Assembly: GCA_012656075.1 (NCBI GenBank) | Contig: JAAKBF010000403.1 | Location: forward strand, 124,001 to 188,000 | Direction: 5' to 3' | Length of the DNA: 64,000 nt | Source: Phytophthora hibernalis | Taxonomy: Eukaryota; Oomycota; Peronosporomycetes; Peronosporales; Peronosporaceae | In this document: positions 55,635 to 64,000 of the stretch, piece by piece | Layout of the letters: each line of letters opens with the position of its first letter | How positions within the stretch are numbered: position 1 is the first letter of the stretch | Program-made: the position numbers and the translations under genes | The notes under the pieces: generated by a model | Told to the model about the DNA's origin: nothing | Database searches by the model: none | Seen by the model: the letters and a program-made list of their open reading frames with translations, nothing else

Positions 55635-55828
55635 GCACCAAGAAACAGCAGCGGACAGTATTAACTTAAAGGTGGAAGGCGCGTGGCGGGCCAGAGCGTC
55701 CGTGTATTGTAGTTGTAGTCGCCGTTCTTGAGCTGGTGTCACCTGCACGCTCTAAAGCCACCAAACTGGAAAAAATGAAGCCGCATACACAACAGTAAGT
55801 CTCGGTTTGCTTCTTCCCAGCTATACAG

Positions 55829-56950
55829 CTACTGCCGGGGTGCAACCGGCCAGACGTTACGCTCTGCATCGTGCGCCGCGTCCATTTCGACGTCGCTGTC
55901 GTCACTTGAGTCTTCTACAATCTGCACTACGACACCATCCTCTTCTTCTTCACTGCTGCTGCTGGAATCGTCGTCATCGTCGTCACTGCCGTCGTCATCA
56001 CTACCGTCGTCATCACTACCGTCCTCTTCTTCGCCATCTTCATCATCCTCGGTGCCCTCTTCCTCTTCGTTCTCGTTACCTTCACCGTTGATTTCGTCCT
56101 CGGTGAACATGAGCGTCCTGCAGGTCGGACACACAATGTTGCTGCAGCACGAACACCGCACACAGCATAAGACCCAGCATCCCCACAACAGCAGCAGCAG
56201 CAGCAATTCGCACGTACTGGTGCTTGACGTAAGCTTTGAAGCAGCTCGAGTGCATGACATGGCCGCACGGCAGCACGTTCACACTCTCCAGCGAGTCAAA
56301 CGTCACCTGCAGCACAAGTCCACAGACACATGAGTCAATACAAGCATCCCTTCTCTATATTCAAGTCAACTGCATGCTCACGTCAAGACAAATGGGGCAC
56401 TCGCGATGCATGGAGCCTTCCAGACACTTGTGCTTGGCCTCCAGCGAGTGCGGATAGCACCCGCAGCACTTGACGCAATGGTAAAAGTTCTCCCGCCCTC
56501 CGACACTGCACCACAACAATCCACTGTCAGTACAACAGCAGCAACCTCCTCCACAGCCAGCAACCCACCGACAGATGCCGCACTGCTCGCAGTGAAAAAC
56601 CTTCTTCTCGACGCCCGCGTCGTCGAACAAGTTGCAGACCGAGCAGAAGTACGCGGCCATGTTCTCGTGGCAATTGACGCACTCTTGTGCACACTACATC
56701 AGGCAATTGATCGTTAGTACAATGGCGTCTATTATACCATGAATGAGATTAAACGCACAGGCTGCTCAGTCTGGCACAAGTCGCAGCGCATCTTCCTGAT
56801 GGCGAAGCGGTCGATGTGGTGGCCCTCCTCGAACTCGGCGTCGTGACACAGTCGACATGCCACCCACTTCTTACAGCACTCGGCCAACACGTGACAACGT
56901 CGGCCGTAGTGAGGGCACTTGGCCGAAGGTGTCGACTCCATCTCCGACAT
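55829..56950 (-). CDS. RCHY1/Pirh2-like RING E3 ubiquitin ligase
   Basis: Five exons: 56950-56759, 56693-56569, 56505-56382, 56306-56218, 56141-55829; 280 residues, in phase (splice at the consensus GTACGT chosen for exon 4). The CHY finger (CPHYGRRCHVLAECCKKWV...CRLCHDAEFEEGHH), the CTCHY finger (CEQCGICR, NFYHCVKCCGCY) and the RING (CPICLD...LPCGHVMHSSCFKAY...CPTCRTLM) are in the canonical order. It should ubiquitinate target proteins. The C-terminus beyond the RING is a long Asp/Glu/Ser tract (EEEDGSDDDGSDDDGS), atypical for RCHY1. Nuclear or cytosolic. No frame break. Confidence 0.88.
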
Positions 56951-57067
56951 GCTTATCAAAGAAAATTGTGCGATTGACACCCTAACGTCATTTTGCACGT
57001 TTATTGTAATATTCCGCTCAATTAACAAAATTTACATTCCATTGGGAATTTCTCACAGTAGCCGACA

Positions 57068-57403
57068 ATGGATCAGCCCACGCAGCCTGAGGCCACGACG
57101 TCCACGCCGACCTCCCGCCAGCTGGCGTTGCCCTCGAGCGTCTCGTCACTTGCAGCTTCCGCGTCCAGCAGCGTCTTGGCGCGAATTCCCAGCGTGGAGG
57201 ACGGCGTCAAGTACTCGGGCGGAGCAGTGGCGGCTTTGCTGGCCATGCGATTCGCTGGAAGTCTGCGTTCTGCCTGTGTGGTGGGGCTGCTGTCAGGTCT
57301 GTTCGCACATTCTCTGTACGCAGACGTTCTGCGCAAGAAGCGGCGACGACGAGGTGTCAAGCAGCAGGACGCGGACGAGGAAGAAGAGGGCGAGAGCGGC
57401 TAA
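57068..57403 (+). CDS. Small predicted membrane protein (111 residues)
   Basis: The N-terminal half is Ser/Thr-rich. One hydrophobic stretch (GGAVAALLAMRFAGSLRSA followed by CVVGLLSGLFAHSLYA) may form one or two membrane helices, followed by a dibasic, acidic tail (RKKRRRRGVKQQDADEEEE). A tail-anchored or organelle membrane protein is possible. No homologue recognised; support is from composition and clear start context. Confidence 0.55.
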   Translation: MDQPTQPEATTSTPTSRQLALPSSVSSLAASASSSVLARIPSVEDGVKYSGGAVAALLAMRFAGSLRSACVVGLLSGLFAHSLYADVLRKKRRRRGVKQQDADEEEEGESG

Positions 57404-57461
57404 TAGTACAATGCTGGGACCTTTTGTTGCTTTTTGCTACTTTTGGGTTGCTAGGGCTGCA

Positions 57462-60400
57462 CTAGAGCTTCCAGGGGTTCTGCAGCACGAAGTAGCGCTG
57501 CACGTCGGATGGACAGGTTTGCTGGAAGGAGGAAAAGGACGTGGCTAGCGGTTGTGTGTCGAGAGGGACGCCCGAGACGGCGAATAAGGACGAGGCTGTA
57601 GTGGGGATGGAGTGCTGTTGGAGGAGCTGGTAGGCGCGGAACAACCCGCGTGGATAACGAGGTGCAAACTCCTCGAGCTCACGCCGGACGCTGAAGGAGC
57701 AGGACGGGTGCACGCACCAGCAGAGAAGCATCGGCAGAAGGTCGAGCTGGGAGTTGAAAGCGAACAGTTGATACACCAAGTCCTTCAGCTTTTCGGCGTT
57801 GGTACTTCCGCGGATGGTGCTGTGTTCCTCGTACCACAATGGAAGACCCAAGAAATCCGCGCGTGACAGAGCGATGTGGTTGTCGCCACTTTTTCGCTGA
57901 AGTTTCACTGCTGGGAGCGTTTGTACTCGCTCTTCGTACGCTAAGATGTCTTCCAACGAAGGCAACCCTGCGAATTGGATGCACAGCAATGACCACACAA
58001 ATTTCCGCCACGACACCGCTCCACGAGCGGAGCACTGCTGGAGTGTGACTGCAGCAACTGCACTTGCATCTCGCCACCGCACAGGAAACTTTTCCTTTGC
58101 TGCGACTTCAAGAACCAATGCAACGAAGACGTCACTTGCAATTGCTGTGCCTCCGAAGGCTCCCGCTGCAATCGGATCCGACACTTCCCAGCTTTGACAG
58201 GCGCACACTAAAGTGGCAAGCTGCGCGACGGTAAGGAAATTCTGCTTCTGCGCTCGAGGTAAACGCGCTGCAATTCCAGACACGACTTCAAGCTTTAGGT
58301 CCCGAATCGGCCAGGTGGCGTGTCCTTGTGTCCGCACCCCCGCCATCGCCTCTGCAATCGACTTGTCTTTCGTGTGGATATCCTCTTGTACGGCCTGCTG
58401 CAGACGTCGCAAGTCGCTCGCATAGAGCTGCCCCGCTGTTTGCCTCAACTGATCAGCAAATCGACATAGCAACGTTACTTGCTGGAGTAACCGTGTGATC
58501 GCCTCTGTTGTAACATTCGTTTCGCTCAAGGAGTATTGCTGGGAAGGAGGTTCATCCGCCAAGTGAAATGAATACTCGGCTGCAACCTGGCCTAGAATAT
58601 TCAACACCTCGTCTCCAGCAATTTGTGCGAATTCACCACCTCCCGCTTTGTCACCACCCAGGTCGGTGGCAGCGCTCATGGCCTCCCGCGTCAGCATTTT
58701 GGAAAGAACCATCTTGCGGCCAGGTTCTTGTACGCTTTCACAAAGGAAAGGAATATGCTTGTACAGATGAGTGTGAAGCACGTCCAGCTTTTCCATGATA
58801 TACTCCTTGAGGTAAAAGCAGAGTGAAGGCAGACACTGATACACTATATCCACGGTATTGATGAATTCTGGAAACGGGTCCTGCGCGAAGGCGTCGACAA
58901 AGACATTGCCAGCAACACGGTTGAAGTCTGCCATGTCGCCGAGAGTGACCTCAAGTTCTGTCAAAACACGCTGGGAGGGAAAGGAAGAGGAAGCATATTA
59001 ATATCAGACTACGAAGGCATGGTAACCATACATTTGGCTGTACCTCACGATGCTGTTGGCTAGATGGACCATCCACAGTACCCAATCTCGTCGCTGCTTG
59101 ATCGAGGAGGACTTGAAACGAGTTGTCACCACCCAAAAGTTCGTTTTCCAGATCCTGCTCGGCAGCGATTGCCAACGCTGAGATAGCGTGGATAACCGAT
59201 CGAATAGTTGCCATGGGCTCACGAATTTTCTGGTGTAGGCTCACGTTTAACTGCAAAAATGAGCAGGAGATCAGGACAAGAATCGGTGAGCACGCAACAA
59301 CACAGCAATTTAGCAACAAAATGAGTCCACAAGCTTACCTTCTGTAGCATGACCTTAAGTTTCACAAATGCATCGTCCTCAATTACGATCTCTTTGGAGG
59401 CTTTCATCCACATCACTCGATCAATGAGGTTCATCGACTCGCGCCGTTGGTTGAGTTTTTCCTTCAGCAGTTCTGGGAAGGCGTCGACTCCACATTCGAT
59501 CACCACCGGAATCGCTTTATACGAAGTCTGCGAGTAAAGATCGATGCACAAATGAATGGTTTCTACTACAACGTCACAGTGCAGCTCCACTCGCTTGATC
59601 CGAATGTGGCGAGTTGTTTGACTCCAATACGCCTCCAGAATGGCTCGTTGCTCTTCATTACGAGCCTCATCAACTCCAATCTTCCGTTGGCTCTCAGTGG
59701 CTGGCAGTTTAGATGGAGACCTCACCTTATCCACCAAACCTGACGTGGAATCTGAAGCTTGCAAAGTTTTATCTTCCTCCGTAATCTCCGTCAACGGAAG
59801 CTGATCAGCTGAGATTGAAACCACACAATCCCACGCAGATACAATGAGAGGGTGGCTGCTTCCTCAGATATTCTCGAGCTTCCTTCCTGCGGCAGTGAAC
59901 TAGAGGGGTCACTTTCCCCACTCGGAAAATCTACCAGGACAGCCTTCTCCAACAGCTTGGCTTCGTCCAATGTCCTATGGTTGCGATAAAAGTTTAGCCA
60001 CGCGAGACGTGTAGATAATAATACGAAGAATGACCTACCTGGGAAAGTTGTGCAGCATGCATCCCGCCGATACAGTCGGCGATACGTCTAAGGCGTCTTC
60101 AGGAAGAGAAGCTGAAGCTTCTCGTCGACACAGGGATATGGCTTTTACGAGGATGTCAACAACCATAGCGTCGGGGAGTGCAGCATTTTTCTGTCGGAGA
60201 CCGGAGACTTTCAAGCCGAACGCCCCAAGCTCCCGCTGCGATCAAAACAATACGAGTACGTTAGTACTCACAGAACAACGGTTAAAAGCGTGTGGTTGCC
60301 CTACCTCTCGGTCACTAAGATTTGCGACTTGATCGCCCAGCTTTTGTGGGTCGTAGCTCATCTTCACACACTCATCCAGAAGTGAATCGAGCTGCAGGAA

Positions 60401-62459
60401 CGTCAAATAGTGCTCTGCCGAGACTCGTCGAGCGATTTCAATGCCACTTTCATCCTCAGTGTAAACGCTTACAAAGGTGAATGAGCAAGGACGACCCCAT
60501 GACGTATCCAAAGCTTCAATCGGAAGAGTCCATCTCTCAGCCAAAGCATGAATATCGGACTCTGAGTCATACGTGGTGTATCTAGACTGGAGTGGAAGTG
60601 AAGACCACACTTCCGAAGATGACAAGAAATTCTGAATCGATGCATCTAGCTCATAGCGCGCTTCCTGAACACCTTGGTCTCGGAACGGTGGCTTTGATGC
60701 AGCTGCCTGCTGAAAGATTTCTTTTTTCATTGGCTCTACATCCAGAGTATCTCTGTCACTGCAGCAGTCAAGTGCACTCTCATCAGTCTCCCATGATTTA
60801 ACCTTCATATCAAACCTTTTTGAAAGCGTACCTTGACGAGACGATTGCCAACGCTAACGAGATTAGCCCATCCACCACATCAGAACACACGTCCCAGGAG
60901 CGGAGCTGTTCCTTTTTCGCGTCGCTGCACGTAGTACTCCAAGCACCTTCATGTCTTCTTCACGCTTTGCACTTCCAGATTCTCGTAAACGCGTATAATT
61001 CTCCTCCAGTTCTGCTCGTTTATCTTGTAAATACTTTTCGCGAGGGTCAATGATAAGTTCATTGTCCACCTCTTTCTCTTGCACCAGTACCGGTCCCTCC
61101 TCCGTCAAAATATGTTTGTTGTTGTTGAGATCACCAGCCTGCGGTCGTCCCGTTTTGTGACCTTGTATCAACTATGAGTGATATACACCAGCCAATAAAT
61201 ACACGTGAGCCACAGTACAGAATACCCAGCAAAAGAGCACTCCACTACCTTCTTCTGATCTGCCAATGCTTTCTGCCGCCGCATACGACGATCCTTCTCC
61301 GCTGCTAGCTGCGCTTTGCGACGCTTCCGCAGCTCCTTCATCATCTTGACGTTGTTAGAGGGGCGAAAGTCGAGATCATGAACTCGTTTCTCAAGGCCGT
61401 GATGGTGTACGACTGCACCAGCATCATTTGCCGGGATCGCACGCAGCGATTGTTCTGGGCCCCCGGTTGCAAGTCCCAGCCTGTTCATATTCTTCTCGAA
61501 CTCTACGACACCAATCATGGCATCTTGCTGACTCTGAGCTAGCTTTTCCTCCGCATGAATTTGTCGGCGAGCTTCTAGGACCAGCTCAAGTCGTAAGTCA
61601 TTGCGTTCTGTAGCCAAAAAGATACGCTACGCACACGTGAATTATGGATGAGTCAGTGTAGTGCCATTGCAGCACTCTTCGGTGCACTAACTCACCTGCG
61701 TATCGTTCCACTTTTCATGGTGCTCACGGTCCCAATCTTGTATGAACTTCGCTTTCTCCTGGAGGTGGGCTCGCGCGGCAGCATATCCAGCAGCCGAATT
61801 TGCATTTGTGTCAGCTTTGCCGTGTTGGTGGAACTGTTGGGGCGGACAAACAATTAGTCACTACGAGTTCAAGCCGCCTTTCATCTTTCGTGCCTGAGTC
61901 GTACGTTGTCTCGTTCGTTTTCAGCTGTCCATTGAGCTTGCTCGAATTTGCGTAAGTGCACTGCCATGTCGATGCCCTTGTGGAAGTCAATCTCCTTCGG
62001 ATGGAATTTCTGCGTTGTTTCGGCTACGAAGCGTTCTTCAACATCCCGGGAAGCGAAGTTCGACCTGGTATGGACGGGTGTAGCTTGTACAGTTTGTTCG
62101 AGCGGAACCACTTTCGCCTTGGCGCTCTCCGGCCTGACTTTCGGTCGTCGTCGGAGGAAGTCCTTGAGTTGCAACAGAAACTGAAGAACAGCAGAGCGGT
62201 CCTCCATCATAATTGCACGGCGAGTGTTCACTGGGAATGGAAGGCCAAGCGCGTCAAACTTCTCACCCAGCAGCTCCATGTTGTGGATCTTGGCTGCCGT
62301 ACTGGATGAGTCCTCGTAGGATTCGAATTGGGCTTCCAGACCTTGTAAGTGAAGCACCTCGGCGATGATATATCCATTGCTGGCGTCTCGCTCCAGCACC
62401 TCCACTTTCCGATGCAGCTTGAGTTCGTCGTTCAGCCATCGCAGCAACAAGGCGCTCAT
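57462..62459 (-). CDS. SPEF2/CPC1-like flagellar central-pair protein
   Basis: A multi-exon gene (roughly ten to fourteen exons, most joins not fixed) of ~1,500 residues. It starts with a CH-like domain: MSALLLRWLNDELKLHRK, VEVLERDASNGYIIAEVL and ILQFLLQLKDFLRRR. Long charged coiled-coil exons follow (KFIQDWDREHHEKWN, LELVLEARRQIHAEEK), then WDVCSDVVDGLISLAL. An adenylate-kinase-like part includes HNFPRTLDEAKLLEKAV near 59920-60060. CPC1 (Chlamydomonas) and SPEF2 (mammals) share this CH / coiled-coil / adenylate-kinase layout, in the C1 microtubule projection of motile flagella. I see no P-loop, so the kinase may be degenerate. The last exon (58964-57462) is well conserved in frame and helical. 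One break near 60940. Zoospore flagella explain its presence. Confidence 0.75.
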
Positions 62460-62671
62460 GGCAACAACACCGACTAGTGGAGGACGCTTCGACAGTAGTT
62501 GAAGCAACCGACGCCGACAGAAATATCCTCATCGTGACTTGGCAGCGCACCAGGGCCACAACAACGGCATAGAATCAAATTGCAGACTGAGTGGCTCTCA
62601 CCACAAACAACGTCATCCATGTCAAATACTCATAACCAGCACGTCTTGCTATTTGTAGTGTTACATTAACG

Positions 62672-63242
62672 TTAGTTCACCATGCGGTTGATGCGGTCCA
62701 GCTTCTGACGACGCGGCATGGGCGACCTCCGCGTCCACGCAGTCAGTTGCATGATCCGCTGCTCCAGCAGCTTCTCACCCCACAGCAACGTGTCAAGCGA
62801 AAATCTACAGACAAAAGCAACCCCCGACCATTAAACTTCCCGTCCCAACCACCAACACGCAGCACCAACCCACCCATTGGGCACGTCCTCCTCACTGGTC
62901 TCCAAACTCTGCTGACGACGGTGTCCATTACGCAGTGGGACATACCCTGCATCACAGCAATCGTCAGGCCCCCACCTCGAATTAATTCCCCAAAACTTCT
63001 CCCCGCACCTTCCGGAGGATCGGTGGCTGCCCGATGCTCGTTACGACCGCCACCTCCTGATTCGGGTAGAATTTGGCCCACTGGTCGCTCGTGTAGAACG
63101 TCACTCCGTCGCTCGAGACGTGTCTCTCCTGGTTGTCACTTCCAGACGAGGGCAAGATGGTGCTGTCAAGTCTCTTCTGGTCCGTTCTCTCCGGTGACAA
63201 CGCGGCTGTGTCCAGATGCAACGTCTCCACTTGGTTCTGCAT
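62672..63242 (-). CDS. Short unknown protein, splicing uncertain
   Basis: A 3' exon (62804-62672) reads LLWGEKLLEQRIMQLTAW and ends RRQKLDRINRMVN. The preceding frame (63242 to ~63019) reads MQNQVETLHLDTAALSPERT and DGVTFYTSDQWAKFYPNQE, conserved-looking but unfamiliar. The join between them is not in phase with the simplest donor/acceptor, so an intermediate exon, a missing base or a different start is likely. An acceptor with a CTAAC branch point just upstream of 63242 suggests an additional 5' exon in 63300-63460. Function unknown. Confidence 0.5.
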
Positions 63243-63551
63243 CTCTTGGCTCTAAATAATTGCACCCAGCAGCGAGTTAGCACGAGAAAAGCCAGTCAAG
63301 TGCACTGCGAAGACCCATTTCGACGCGCTCCAGCAGCGTTTTCTATGGCTTCTACAGCCCAAGACACACGCCGTCCTCTAGTCGACACACACAACACACA
63401 GACGCCACCCACCGATGAGACGTCGTCACCCAGAGGCGTCATCTGTCGCGCGCGCTTTCTCGAGTGTGGATAATCTGACGGCCTTTCGAATTCTCCGGAT
63501 AATCGCTGGATAATCGTAACTGGTGTGGCACAGTGTGACACGATACCCCGA

Positions 63552-64000
63552 CTAAATGCGGTTTTCGGCAAACACACCATGTTGAAGCCATGGGTGGGTC
63601 AATGCCTCCTGAGCCGACAGTCGAATCACTGGGTCGATTTGCAGCAACGCGCGTAAGAAATCCAGGAACTCTGGGTCTTTTGTGGGCACGGCTTGCTCTA
63701 GTGTAGGCACGTGAAGCTGCGCAACCAAAACGCCATTTCCAAGATGATCAACGGTGAAAAGTCCCGTGTCGATCAATTGGTGCTGCAGGTCTTCACGCTC
63801 GGCCAGCAGAGACGCAGGAATGGGACCTATCGAGGCATTCAGAACACATTAGTGGTGATCTGGTAGATACAGGTAGCTGCAAGTTGAATACGCACCTATT
63901 GTCGCCAGGATCCGTGCCAGTAGCGTCTGCTCCGAGTCGTTGCGAAACAGGACCTCGCCCGTGAACATCTCGGCGAGGACGCATCCGAGAGACCACATAT
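63552..64000 (-). CDS. Protein kinase, C-terminal part (runs off right edge)
   Basis: Two exons: a partial exon to 63896 and 63826-63552. The first reads WSLGCVLAEMFTGEVLF, subdomain IX of CMGC-type kinases (DYRK/HIPK/PRP4-like by style), then SEQTLLARILATIG. The second exon ends with LDFLRALLQIDPVIRLSAQEALTHPW, subdomain XI (the Arg plus the HPW end). The catalytic core and N-terminus lie beyond base 64000. Substrate unknown. Confidence 0.85.

Noticed and set aside
1..64000. tRNA, rRNA, riboswitch, CRISPR or bacterial operon
   Set aside because: No cloverleaf, conserved rRNA segment, repeat-spacer array or Shine-Dalgarno-type organisation was recognised; introns show a eukaryotic genome.

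Overview
The window reads as nuclear DNA of an oomycete, most likely Phytophthora or a close relative. It is GC-rich (except one AT-rich insert) and gene-dense, with intergenic gaps usually of 50-400 bp. Introns are short (about 50-110 bp, GT...AG, often with a CTAAC/CTGAC-like branch site). Some genes have sequences resembling the oomycete initiator (TCAYTTYY followed by CAWTT) just upstream of the ATG. The gene content is that of a free-swimming, G-protein-rich eukaryote: a flagellar central-pair protein (SPEF2/CPC1-like), NSF, CCR4-NOT subunit 3, a p300-like acetyltransferase, a bacterial-type ATP DNA ligase, ACR3, RNase T2 and a possible secreted effector-like protein. No rRNA, tRNA, CRISPR or bacterial operon signals were seen.

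Layout. 1-8.5 kb: amino-acid permease (partial), a Rab-like GTPase fused to an SH2 domain, divergent BRCT-SWIM-DNA ligase, an unknown protein, ACR3 arsenite efflux. 8.6-16.6 kb (plus strand): Cys/His-repeat protein, secreted candidate, thimet-type oligopeptidase, NSF, RPEL-repeat protein. 16.7-20.9 kb (minus): MYND zinc finger, SET methyltransferase, PX-like protein, 6-phosphogluconolactonase. 21-31.4 kb (plus): RNase T2, C2 protein, two armadillo-type proteins in tandem, ADF/cofilin, polysaccharide deacetylase. 31.4-39.1 kb (minus): an RGS-RGS-DENN protein and a bromodomain-PHD-KAT11-ZZ acetyltransferase. 39.5-49.8 kb: unknown protein, small coiled-coil protein, NOT3, serine racemase/threonine dehydratase, membrane J-protein, mitochondrial carrier. 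50.1-53.6 kb: cytosolic IleRS. 53.6-55.3 kb: gene-free, repeat-bearing, with a MITE-like insert. 55.3-64 kb: small zinc-binding protein, RCHY1-like E3 ligase, small membrane protein, SPEF2-like protein, a short unknown gene and the 3' end of a protein kinase.

Many otherwise well-conserved genes (NSF, IleRS, NOT3, cofilin, 6PGL, p300-like) carry single-base breaks of frame, nearly all explained by one base missing from a C, G, A or T run. I read these as consensus errors rather than pseudogenes; coordinates below span the whole gene and breaks are noted per entry.

The most interesting content is architectural: a small GTPase joined to an SH2 domain with a gap-free 723-residue model, and two RGS domains joined to a DENN (Rab exchange) module. 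Together they suggest unusual wiring between Rab traffic, phosphotyrosine and heterotrimeric G-protein signalling.
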